A stretch of DNA of 64,000 nucleotides, taken from NCBI RefSeq assembly GCF_033473495.1, contig NC_088941.1:372001-436000 (forward strand). Direction: 5' to 3'. The DNA is from Cercospora beticola (lineage: Eukaryota; Ascomycota; Dothideomycetes; Mycosphaerellales; Mycosphaerellaceae). The notes below the pieces were generated by a model that ran no database searches, had not been told where the DNA came from, and saw only the letters and a list, made by a program, of their open reading frames with translations. Both the position numbers and the translations under genes were made by a program. Shown piece after piece: positions 44,062 to 54,879 of this stretch (the stretch's first letter is position 1; each line of letters opens with the position of its first letter).

Positions 44062-45190
44062 TCACACCAACTTGTTCTCAAAACTCCCGAACCATCTCCA
44101 CTCCTTCGCCACCGACCCCAGCTCTTTGAGGGCATTATTCACCTTGCCGCCCTCAGGGAGCTTTCTCCCAACGCATTCGACAAAGAAGACATAGTGCCAG
44201 GCGCTCTCCGTGCTGGGCCGGCTGTTGATACTCGTGAGATTGAGACCGAACTTCTTGAAAACAGCCAGGCAATCTGCAAGAGCACCTGGTTCACCGTGGT
44301 TAACAGTGAAGGTGACTAAAGTCTTGTACTTCTGTGATTCCTGGTCTTCCGAATCAGTTGACACGGCGGGTGAGGAGTCGATGGGGACGTCCTGGGTATT
44401 ACGGAGAACCAAAAATCGAGTTGTATTCCCCTCTGCATCTTGGATGTTCTCGGCAAGGAAGTCGAGCCCATAGACCTCGCCGGTAAAGCGGCTGCCGATG
44501 GCGGCGCTGGTTCCAGTTTCGTCGGCAGCTACGAGCTCAGCGCCGCGACTTGTGCTCCCGCAGTCTTGCTTCTCAATGCCTTTCAGGTATGTATCTAGGA
44601 ACACTTTGCATTGACCCCAGGCTTGCGGGTGGGAGTAGACTTTTTTGATGTGGGCGAGACTAGAGAGTGGCTTAACTCTTGGCTTTTGCGGATTTGGAGT
44701 GGACTGAGTGGGAGTGATGGCATCGGAGTCTGGAGGGAGAATGTTCGAATCTTTGAGCTTCCGGACACTAGGATGGGAGGGGCTGTTGTTGCCGTCATCA
44801 TCTGCAGGAGCAGAGTGTCCTAGTAAGCAGTGATGTACCGGGAGGTAGACCTCTCCTTCAACTAGAATGTCTGGGTGGAGATTCTGTGCGTTGACAAAGA
44901 GGTCGAGAGTCCATACGACAGAACCGTTGGTAGAATTTTCGAATGGGACGACACCGTAGCGAACTTTCTCGTTCTGGATCAAGTCGAAGACTTCTTTGAT
45001 GGAGTGTTGCCACTGAAGATCGTATTTGTCCTTTGGGAAAACGGAAAGAGCAGCCTGAAAGGCATCAAAAAAGATTCTGACAAGGACGTATCGCAATATG
45101 AGGGAACAGATGCTCAGAGCAACATACCTGATGAGTATATGATGTCTCTGGGCCGAGGAAGGCCACAGCTGGCTTTTGTGTCTCTGACAT
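44062..45190 (-). CDS. PHA2: Prephenate dehydratase
   Basis: Exons 45190-45128 and 45054-44062 give 351 residues; intron 45127-45055 (GTATGT...CAG, 73 bases). The enzyme converts prephenate to phenylpyruvate in phenylalanine synthesis. The PDT domain is intact: VAFLGPETSYTHQAALSVF, GVVPFENSTNGSV, VYSHPQAWGQCKVFL, and the catalytic NTTRFLVL. The C-terminal ACT domain shows NHGEPGALADCLAVFKKFGLNLTSINSRPS, the site of Phe feedback. A Pro/Asp-rich insert (about 105-150) lengthens the PDT domain relative to bacterial enzymes. The gene is monofunctional, as in other fungi. Confidence 0.94.
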
Positions 45191-46252
45191 GATGCCTTGA
45201 ATGTGTCGAGTTCGTGTGATGATCGCCTGACGAGCAATTCTCCAACAGTGGAGACGGTCTGCCTTTCGAATATTTTCTCTAAGGAGCAGAGCGTGCGGAT
45301 CCTGATGACAACAGCCTTGCAAAAGTCGATGCCAGTACTGGCGATGGTCCACTATGGCTCGAAGCAGGAATCACAGAGGGTTCAAGAGCGTCGTTGGCAC
45401 TGATAATGGCCGAAAATGCAACGTAGAGTTGCGTTTTGGTTAGGTAGAGATCTTTTGATGGATCTGAGTCACTCCAACCTTGCTTGGGTCGAATCCAGTG
45501 AAGACGACAGCGCGCTATAGCTTGGATACGCGACCAGACGACTTCTAGCGCACTGGTAGTGATAATTACACTGGCAATGGCAGGCGATGCAACTCGGCTT
45601 GGCAATGAGCTTGCGGATGCGAAAGTCTTGCTTGAGTTGTAAACCAGCGAAGGCGGTGGCGCAGTGTGGCCTGAACAGGCTTGTCGGCGAAGAGAAGAAC
45701 GCGTTGACAGTGGCACTGGTGGGCCAGGGTCGTGCGGGTGACGGCAATATGTACGTGATTGTCGTAGATCTCAATGCAAAAAGTGGTGTTGAGAAAGTGG
45801 AAGCCGCAGAAAGTTCGAAGAGCAGCAACAAAAGAGAAATGACCAATCAAAACGAAACGCGAAGGTAGAACTTCTTGACTGCCTCATTTGACTATTGACT
45901 AGATGACAGCTATTGAGCGCGATGAGGAAGATGCAAGGGAGTATCAAAATTTGGACAACTGTATAGGTGAAGTGCAGGAACGCTGTTGCGAGGTGCAGAT
46001 GCAGCGCCAAGAAAGCTTCCGCCCACCCTTGAGCATCGGCCAAAAGCACACGAATCCGTACGGCAAGGAGTGTATTGAGTTCGACGATCTAAAACTGCAA
46101 CAACAATCTGGACTCCACGAAACCGGACCAAGATACACATTGTAGCGAATGCCATGGCTAGTTCATTCCCAATCAGCCGTTTCGGTTTGTGGAAAGCGCT
46201 AATTTGGCTCCGTCAACCGCCATGATCTCGTGTCACCTCCACCTGCATTGAC
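45191..46252. other. Intergenic region
   Basis: Promoter of prephenate dehydratase and 3' flank of eRF1. Overlapping ORFs exist on both strands (a plus-strand 80-codon ORF at 45903-46145 and minus-strand ORFs at 45279-45846), but none is convincing. Confidence 0.35.
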
Positions 46253-46546
46253 TTAAGCTGTTATGCTTGATCGCAGTGGGGTGGAAGTCTAGAAGAGTCA
46301 GCAATAGTCGGCAGCATCAGGGTGAGATTGCTGCCTTACCTGTGGTCGGTGCCCGAAGTGCTTATTCGCCGTAGCAGCTTGCTTAGCCAGCACTTTCTGC
46401 GCGAATGATGGTTTGGGTTCTGCTCCTTTTGAAGCCGCCGGAGCAGTAGCAGCTGCAGCCTCCTCTGGCTGCGTGGCGAGCGTCACGTCATTGGACTTGA
46501 CCGTTGCGGTTCGTGACTCCTCGCCTTCTGCGAGGTCGTGTATGGG
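46253..46546 (-). promoter_or_regulatory. eRF1 3' UTR with intron and in-frame readthrough extension
   Basis: Directly after the eRF1 UGA the same frame stays open for 69 codons (46546-46340) and reaches a 3' UTR intron (46339-46289: GTAAGG...TTGCTGACTC...CTAG, phase 0). After splicing it continues 11 codons to TAA at 46255-46253. The extension is Ala/Lys/Glu-rich (for example KPSFAQKVLAKQAATANKHF). The intron is seen from its signals. In Neurospora, eRF1 mRNA carries a spliced 3' UTR intron that makes it a target of EJC-dependent nonsense-mediated decay. The readthrough extension is an additional inference. Confidence 0.7.
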
Positions 46547-47857
46547 TCAATCATCGTAGAACTCATCTTCGTCATCATCGGCATTGAGTTGCTCAAAGTT
46601 GAGAGCGTAGCGCAGAATGGCGCCAATTCCACCAAATCCGCGCACGAACTGGTTGCCCTCGGAAGAACGATCAGAAACAAATTCCAGCTGAGCACCGAAA
46701 TCGCGGTACTTCTCGGCAAGCCACTCCAAGAAAGGCATCTGATCAACGACTTCCATCTCCTGGCCAGTATCTTTGTCCATGAAGTTAGAGCGGTCCTTCT
46801 CCTGCTCCTTGGACGTGTGCAGGATAACCTCGGTGCCCTCGCTGCTCTTGAGCGTCCAGCGGGTCAACTCCAAGTTCTCGAATACGATCAAAGTCTCAGC
46901 CGCACCAGCCTCCAGAGCCTTGAGGGTATCGCCGATACCATAACAGACCTTGCCAGTATCTTGGCTGATTTGGTCGAAGTATTGGTTGATGAGCTTCTTC
47001 TCCTGGATGAACTTGACGTTGGAGAGCGTATCAGCAGCCAGTTCGATGGCCTGGTTGAACCCATTTTCGCCACCGTACGAGACATCGACGACCTTGATGA
47101 CCTTGGCCTGGAGGCGCTGATCGAACAGGTCAGACTGGTTCAAGTCGTTCTTGAAATCAGCAGATCCAGCAAGGACGATACCGGCCACGTTGACCTTGTC
47201 GTTGGTGATGAAGTTTTGTACAGCCAACTCGGCGACCTTTCGGACATAGTTGTGACGCTTCTCCTCACGCAGACGCGCGAAACGCAGGGCGGACTGTCCT
47301 CCTCGGCCGTGCTTCTTGGGTAGATCGACAGAGAATTTGTGGACGATATCTCTTGTGTTGCCCGCCAGTGTTCCAAACAATGCTCCGTTTCCGTCCATGA
47401 TGATGAAGCCAAATTTCTGATCGGACTCGAGCAACTCGCTCAGTGCCTCGGTGTGGAACTTGTTGTCACACAGGTATAGCGAAGTGTTGATGGGTTTGAA
47501 AGGCTCGAAATCGATGTTGATCTTTCGCTCTTTTCCTTCGGCCGTGATGATTTCACCACAGTACACCACCAAGCCGTTCGGCGGCACTTTCGAGTACAGC
47601 TTCAGACGCTGCTGTGTCGATGTGATGGCGGACAGGACGGACAATCGGTTGACGCGCGACTTGATGTTGGAAGCCGTTCCGAATTCTTCAGCCAACATCT
47701 TTGCCGCTCGCGAGACCTGGTCCTTGGGCGGGATGATCAAGCTGATCATGCTTGTGCCGTTACCACGAGCCTGCTCCAGACGTTTGATCAATTTCTTGAC
47801 CTTCCACATCTCGATATTCTTCTCGGCCTCGCCGGCCTTGGGATCGTTGGCGGACAT
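46547..47857 (-). CDS. SUP45: Eukaryotic peptide chain release factor eRF1
   Basis: 436 residues, single coding exon. It recognises all three stop codons and triggers peptide release, acting with eRF3. The signature motifs are all present: NIKS (64-67), YLCDNKF (128-134) for stop-codon reading, and GGQ (186-188) in [21 protein letters not shown] for hydrolysis. The acidic C-terminus ([11 protein letters not shown]) binds eRF3. The frame is open upstream to 47980, but [16 protein letters not shown] is the conserved start. An intron lies in the 3' UTR, described separately. Divergent from the amino-acid transporter gene. Confidence 0.97.
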   Translation of the reverse strand: MSANDPKAGEAEKNIEMWKVKKLIKRLEQARGNGTSMISLIIPPKDQVSRAAKMLAEEFGTASNIKSRVNRLSVLSAITSTQQRLKLYSKVPPNGLVVYCGEIITAEGKERKINIDFEPFKPINTSLYLCDNKFHTEALSELLESDQKFGFIIMDGNGALFGTLAGNTRDIVHKFSVDLPKKHGRGGQSALRFARLREEKRHNYVRKVAELAVQNFITNDKVNVAGIVLAGSADFKNDLNQSDLFDQRLQAKVIKVVDVSYGGENGFNQAIELAADTLSNVKFIQEKKLINQYFDQISQDTGKVCYGIGDTLKALEAGAAETLIVFENLELTRWTLKSSEGTEVILHTSKEQEKDRSNFMDKDTGQEMEVVDQMPFLEWLAEKYRDFGAQLEFVSDRSSEGNQFVRGFGGIGAILRYALNFEQLNADDDEDEFYDD

Positions 47858-48859
47858 GGCGGCGGGTGGGTGAGCGCAGCAACGTCGCTCCTGGGAGAAG
47901 TGGTTAGTGGGGTGAAGCTGGAGCAAGAAAGTGTGGAAGTGGAAGAAATTGCGGGCACGGCGGGCAGCTGCAGAAAGCACATGACCGCGCGCGAAGCTGA
48001 CAACTCACCTCTCGAGGGCCCTCTCAAAATGCTGCTGTGCGCTGCACTCGTCCGGAGGTGCGATGACTCGAGCAGGCGAGGGGTGGAAGAAAAAGGGAGG
48101 ACGGGAGCGCTGCCTGATGACACTCTGAAAGCGGACGTCTTGGGACCCGGGCAGAAAATGGGCAGCGATTGTGTCGTTGGGGACAAAATGGGCACAACGT
48201 CACACCTTCCAACGCCGCCCAGAGATTCACGTCCCCACAATTCGAGTGGTCGGCCCTCCAACTTCTTCCGGCCGACGCTCCACAGGGAAGCTGATGTTAC
48301 GGAAGGCCATTAACTAGTTGCACTTCGCTGCAGGGAAGGACATCTCAACGACGAGCGACTGTCACACGGCCAGCAGAAATGCACCAGCTGATGCGTGTGA
48401 CCATGGCGAGACACGTCCATTCCATACCGCTTCTTTGTGCAAAACATAAAGTTCGCCAGGTCCGCTCTAAAGCAGCCAATCTTGCGCGCAGGCCGACACT
48501 ACCCGCCGCTCGTGAGCCTCACACGATGGAGGGCGGCTGTTCCAGGTTGTTCGTCGATACCGCACACTTTGTATCTGCCAGGCATCGTGACTAGCTCTGA
48601 AGATAAGCCCATGGCGTCCCGACCGTCTACTAATCTGCACATGCAGCCCTCTTCTCCACTTCCAATTACTTTATCATCCCAGAGTGGTGCGCAGTGAGGA
48701 TCCCGCCTGAAATTTCCCATTGCCCACCTGCTCCTTCATCCGCGCCACAGCCATTGGGCGTGATACAAGAGAGCTTCAACAGCTCTTCCCCCTCCCCGGG
48801 CTCCTACTGCTAACTACCGCTGGGCGTAGGTGCGGAGGACTCCTGCGATCACAGACGCG
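47858..48859. promoter_or_regulatory. Divergent promoter region of eRF1 and amino-acid transporter
   Basis: About 1 kb. The 250 bases next to eRF1 are GC-rich and probably form its promoter and 5' UTR. No gene or repeat recognised. Confidence 0.4.
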
Positions 48860-50911
48860 ATGCCTGCACAGCGAGGCCAGTTGCCCTCCAGCTGGCAGGC
48901 GTACGAACGCGGACGAGCTGGCTCGGCAGATTCTACCGTGAGCAGAGTGCAGTTCGACGAGTCGGCCGAGGAGCACCACCACGCCGCTTCCAATGGCAGC
49001 CACATCCCCTCAGCGTACGACAGCGATGGACATCATGTGCGGCGGCGGAGGTCGTCCATTGGTATGGCCGTGGACGCCATCACGCAGGCGGGCGGAGTGA
49101 ACTCCATTGGCAACTTCGCACGATCATGGCAGCGTGCAGTCGGCTTTCACGAAGTCACTCCGGTGCGGCAGAGCTTCGTGTACGCGAGGGACGACGAAGA
49201 TGAGGAGGGAGATGAGGAAGAGTCGGATACGACACCAACCGCCCCATCCTACCACCGATCACTGCTCAGACAGCAGCTCGAACAGCGAGATGGAGGAGCC
49301 GTGGACGATGCCATTGATGATGGGACGGATGACCGGACACCTACAGCAGAACTGAACCGGACACTGTCCAAGACTACAAGAGGTTCAACGACAGCTGCTA
49401 CCGAAGACCAGCCACTTCTTCAAAAGATCAACTCGCGGACTCCAGCGGACGATAGCATATTCATGATCGAGCCCCAGCTCGCCTCGCCCTTTGGTGGCAG
49501 CTATGGCAGTACCTGGGGCTCGCTCTCATCACGAGTCAACGAGTCTTCCATGCGACATGCAGGTCGTCTTTTCCGCCAACAGCAGTTGAGAGGATCAATG
49601 ATGCCGGATAAGGAACGGGAGCCACTGATGGTCAAAAAAGTCCAAGAGGACGACGGCAAGGTCGTGCAGGTCATCGTGGGCCAGTCCACCCTACCCCAGA
49701 CCATCTTCAATAGTGTGAATGTGCTCATTGGGGTGGGCCTGCTCGCACTTCCTCTGGCGATGAAGTACGCTGGTTGGATTCCTGGTCTCATCTTCTTTGG
49801 CTTCGCAGGAGCCTCGACATGTTACACTGCCAAGTTACTCGCCAAGTGCGCAGATATCGATAACAGTCTGATCACCTTTGCCGACCTTGCATACGTCTCG
49901 TTTGGGCCGTGGGCCCGAATTGGCACATCGATCCTGTTCTCACTCGAGCTCGTGGCTGCATGCGTTGCGCTAGTCGTCCTCTTTGCCGACTCGCTCGATG
50001 CTTTGATCCCGGTAGATGGCCTAGGATTGACGGAATGGAAGATCGCCTGCGGAGTCATCCTCGTTCCACTAAGCTTCCTCCCTCTTCGCCTGCTGTCCTT
50101 CACCAGCATTCTCGGGATTCTTTCTTGCTTTGGCATTGTTCTTGCTGTCTTGATCGATGGACTCATCAAGCCGGACACTCCAGGCTCTCTGCGACAACCA
50201 GCAACAACATACCTTTTCCCAGCGAACTGGGGTAGCCTACCAATCGCCTTTGGAATTCTCATGTCCCCATGGGGTGGCCACAGTGTCTTTCCCAACATTT
50301 ACCGCGACATGAGACATCCCTACAAATACCGCCGAGGCGTCAACATCACCTACATCTTCACCTTCGGCCTCGACCTCCTCATGGCAGTGGTAGGCCTCCT
50401 CATGTTCGGCGATGATGTCAAGGACGAAATCACCCGCAACATTCTCGAGATGGATTCGGGCTACCCAGCATTCTTCTCCGTCTTCATCGTTGTCTGCGTG
50501 GCCATCATCCCTCTCACCAAAGTCCCACTCAATGCCCGGCCTATCGTCTCCACCCTTGAACTCTTCCTTGGCCTCGACGCACGAAGTATGGGCGATGGAC
50601 AAGTCACGCACGGCTGCTCAGGTCTTACTCGCGGAATCATGAAAGTCGCTGTGAGGATCTTATGCGTGGTTTCTTTCGTTCTTCTGGCGATCTTGATTCC
50701 GCAGTTCGACACGATCATGAGCTTGCTCGGCGCGATTGCTTGCTTTACGATCTGTTTGATTCTGCCTTGTGCATTCCACCTGAAGCTATTCGGCAAGGAA
50801 CTGACGACAAGGCAGAAGACGCTGGATTGGGCTTTGATTGTTGTCAGCAGCATATTGGCGCTCGTGAGTACGGCGTTTAACTTTGTGCCGAAGGAGAAAT
50901 TGGGGATATGA
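48860..50911 (+). CDS. AVT-type vacuolar amino-acid transporter
   Basis: 683 residues, single exon. AAAP family: about 280 hydrophilic, acidic and Ser-rich residues, then 10-11 membrane helices starting STLPQTIFNSVNVLIGVGLLALPLAMKYAGW. PWGGHSVFPNIYRDM and PLTKVPLNARPI also match Avt1-like proteins, which move neutral amino acids across the vacuolar membrane with protons. The frame extends upstream only to a GTG; ATG 48860 is used. The N-tail has acidic runs (DDEDEEGDEEESD) and many possible phosphorylation sites. Close to yeast Avt1 in layout; substrate range not readable. Confidence 0.9.
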   Translation: MPAQRGQLPSSWQAYERGRAGSADSTVSRVQFDESAEEHHHAASNGSHIPSAYDSDGHHVRRRRSSIGMAVDAITQAGGVNSIGNFARSWQRAVGFHEVTPVRQSFVYARDDEDEEGDEEESDTTPTAPSYHRSLLRQQLEQRDGGAVDDAIDDGTDDRTPTAELNRTLSKTTRGSTTAATEDQPLLQKINSRTPADDSIFMIEPQLASPFGGSYGSTWGSLSSRVNESSMRHAGRLFRQQQLRGSMMPDKEREPLMVKKVQEDDGKVVQVIVGQSTLPQTIFNSVNVLIGVGLLALPLAMKYAGWIPGLIFFGFAGASTCYTAKLLAKCADIDNSLITFADLAYVSFGPWARIGTSILFSLELVAACVALVVLFADSLDALIPVDGLGLTEWKIACGVILVPLSFLPLRLLSFTSILGILSCFGIVLAVLIDGLIKPDTPGSLRQPATTYLFPANWGSLPIAFGILMSPWGGHSVFPNIYRDMRHPYKYRRGVNITYIFTFGLDLLMAVVGLLMFGDDVKDEITRNILEMDSGYPAFFSVFIVVCVAIIPLTKVPLNARPIVSTLELFLGLDARSMGDGQVTHGCSGLTRGIMKVAVRILCVVSFVLLAILIPQFDTIMSLLGAIACFTICLILPCAFHLKLFGKELTTRQKTLDWALIVVSSILALVSTAFNFVPKEKLGI

Positions 50912-51262
50912 TACAACGGGGAGGTTTGAGTGCGCGGCATCATTGAACGGCCTGAGCAAGTTTGCGTGTATTGTTATGATTGTTGGTGTTATGAAGAGGC
51001 GGTTGTATAATTCAGTTGAAGCGTTCTGAGCACAGCATGATGGAATGAGATCCGAATCTCAACGCATGTCAATATGCAAACTGCTGGGCAGGTTGTTTGG
51101 AATTGTTTAGATCATTGTTTCATGTATCATCATTGATCATCCTGTACGCTGCTGTACATCCTGTATCGCTTCACCTTCCACTTTTCACCTCCTCGCCCTC
51201 AAACTATACACATCCTCATTCCTCATCAACCACTCCAACTCCACCTCCTCCTCAATCTCATC
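50912..51262. other. 3' region between convergent genes
   Basis: 350 bases. The right-hand 100 bases are strongly C/T-rich on the plus strand (so G/A-rich on the strand of the dehydratase gene), continuing the composition of that gene's 3' end. Confidence 0.45.
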
Positions 51263-52402
51263 TCACCTCCCCAACTCACTCTTATCCACATTCCCCTTCT
51301 CCGTCACCACCTTCCCCTTAACCGCAATCCCCCCCTCAGGCGTCTCCGCCCAAATCTCCCACTTCCCACTATCCAATTTCTTCCCCGCAAATTTCACTTC
51401 TTCATTACAATACAACGGTGCAACATTCCTATATTCCACCGATTTAATCACTTCATTCCCCTCTTGCGCTAATCTCTGCTGTAATAATGTGACCAAAAAT
51501 GTGAAACTCATGGGACCGTGGAATAAGAGATTTCGATGGCCTTCGATTTCTCGAGAGTATTGTGGGTCTAAGTGGATGGCGTGGGCGTTGAATGTTAGGG
51601 CGCTGAAGCGGAAGAGGAGTTTTGGGTCGGGGAGGATTGTGTGGGTGTAATCTGGTTTATGTTCGGGTTTGAGGATTTTGGTGCCGGGTTTTTTTGAGGC
51701 GTCGGATTTTGCTTGTGAGGGTGTTCGGCCTCGCATGAAGACTATGTTTCGAGTTTCGAGGATTGAACATTCGCCGAAGTCTTCTTCGCTGTCTCTCCAC
51801 AGACGTTGGCGGACGCGGTGGTTGAGGTCTTCTTTTGCTTTTGTATCGTTCATTGCAGCTGCGAGGCGAGAGACTTCGTCTGGGCTGGCTTTTGCGAGGC
51901 GACGTTCGATGGCGACGAAGATCTTTTCTTGGCCTTCGGTGCCTTTGATGTCGACGCGGCGGATGAATTCTTGACAGACGCCGCGGGAGCCGTCGAGGAG
52001 GAGGGGGTTGTTTTGGTTGTAGAGGACGCGGCCGCCGGCCCACATGCGGCGTTCGAAGGGTTGGCCGGGGCTTTGGTCCGGGTTGGTGCCGTCGGGGAGC
52101 ATGTCGGATTGGCGTTTGGAGGGTTCGAAGTAGAGGAGGTGGTGGGGTATCGGAAGTTCTTTGGCGAGTTGGGTTGGAGGGAGGACTGGGGGTGGGTTTG
52201 TTTTGGGGAGGAAGTCGGCGAGGGTCATGTCGAGGCGGTAACTTGATTGTGGTGAGAGGTCTTCGAATGTGGGTTGAATGGCTCGTTTGGGGAGGTCTTG
52301 TTGGAGGTGGGCGAAGGAGGAGTTGTAGCGTGTCCATGATCGTGATTGTAATTGAGTGTTGCGAAGCCATGAGGCTCGCAGTGTTCTTGAAGACGACGCC
52401 AT
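51263..52402 (-). CDS. HTD2-like 3-hydroxyacyl-thioester dehydratase (hotdog fold), mitochondrial
   Basis: 379 residues, single exon, ATG at 52402. The N-terminus is basic and Ser/Arg-rich (MASSSRTLRASWLRNTQLQ), a likely mitochondrial presequence. FERRMWAGGRV in the middle and NAHAIHLDPQYSREIEGHRNLLFHGPMSF match the hotdog hydratase fold of yeast Htd2 and related itaconyl/mesaconyl-CoA hydratases. Htd2 dehydrates 3-hydroxyacyl-ACP in mitochondrial fatty-acid synthesis. Codon choice flips sharply: the first 900 bases use almost only C/A-ending codons, the last 230 use G/T-ending ones. An inverted-repeat element begins 60 bases upstream of the ATG. Confidence 0.82.
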   Translation of the reverse strand: MASSSRTLRASWLRNTQLQSRSWTRYNSSFAHLQQDLPKRAIQPTFEDLSPQSSYRLDMTLADFLPKTNPPPVLPPTQLAKELPIPHHLLYFEPSKRQSDMLPDGTNPDQSPGQPFERRMWAGGRVLYNQNNPLLLDGSRGVCQEFIRRVDIKGTEGQEKIFVAIERRLAKASPDEVSRLAAAMNDTKAKEDLNHRVRQRLWRDSEEDFGECSILETRNIVFMRGRTPSQAKSDASKKPGTKILKPEHKPDYTHTILPDPKLLFRFSALTFNAHAIHLDPQYSREIEGHRNLLFHGPMSFTFLVTLLQQRLAQEGNEVIKSVEYRNVAPLYCNEEVKFAGKKLDSGKWEIWAETPEGGIAVKGKVVTEKGNVDKSELGR

Positions 52403-52459
52403 AGTGTGTAGTGAGTGTGATGGTAGAAAGAGAAGCAAAAGAAATCGAAGTATGGAAGT

Positions 52460-52891
52460 TAACGTGTTTGATAAGCAATCTGATCAGACAGCCATCCTGA
52501 TCAGGCCAAATCAGGCCGAAATCTAAGATTTTTGAAATGCGATAACACGACAACGCAGATAGCTATAGCCTTAGTACTTTGATTGTAGCTCGAGGAGTAT
52601 TATAATATAAATTTCCTAGAGTCTAGGACTTGCTATAGTACTATAGGGCTTAAAATCAAGATATAGGCCTTGAAAAAGCAGTGGGACTGCTATAACGAGG
52701 GAGTTGCAGAGACGAGCTATTGCTTTGTCCTATAAACCTAGACCTAGGACTCCTAATATCTCTCTTAGCTTTTGTTTGAACACTATATCTGCCGGCGTTG
52801 TCGTGTTGTTGCATTTTCAGAATCTCAGATTTCGGCCTGATTTGGCCTGATCAGGATGGCTGTCTGATCAGGTTGCTTATCAAACACGTTA
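52460..52891. mobile_element. MITE-like element with 95-bp inverted termini and TA target
   Basis: Element 52462-52889 (428 bp) flanked by TA on both sides. The ends are inverted repeats beginning ACGTGTTTGATAAGC; about 95 bases align (52462-52557 with 52794-52889). Mismatches between arms are few and mostly C/T or G/A. The interior is AT-rich with many CTATAG/TAGGCC words and no ORF. TA duplication points to the Tc1/mariner-pogo superfamily (inference; no transposase here). Composition suggests past RIP. It sits immediately upstream of the HTD2-like gene. Confidence 0.88.
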
Positions 52892-53156
52892 GAAGCAGAC
52901 GTCAATGGCCAGAGCTCCCAAGCTTCACCTCGGATGCACCCCACAAGCGAACACGCTAGCTGGGATTGAGAGGCTTGTGCTGGGGTCAGAAATTATTCCC
53001 GGGTTATGCCCATTTATGTTTGTACAGTGTTGCAGCAAAGGCGGAGCCATTAGTCAAAGCGGTGTCTCATCGACCAGCAATAAATGCTATCGCTGCAGGC
53101 AGTATTTATGTATCATTTGTATTGATCGTGGCCATCTATCCTAGCCACGTCCAGAT
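52892..53156. other. 3' flank of GAR synthetase
   Basis: 265 bases between the GAR synthetase stop and the inverted-repeat element. No trace of an AIR-synthetase domain is found in any frame, although that domain normally follows in ascomycetes. Confidence 0.5.

Positions 53157-54879
<1,723 letters not shown>

Noticed and set aside
45903..46145. 80-codon plus-strand ORF, acidic and hydrophilic
   Set aside because: Protein-like at first sight but isolated, unrecognised and overlapped by minus-strand ORFs of similar length; not enough support.
46298..46486. Minus-strand ORF after eRF1 taken as a separate small gene
   Set aside because: It starts only at a GTG and is exactly in frame with eRF1, so it is better read as the 3' UTR/readthrough extension of eRF1.
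51657..52553. 298-codon minus-strand ORF (Pro/Arg/His-rich)
   Set aside because: Shifted-frame shadow of the HTD2-like gene, created by its C-rich codons.
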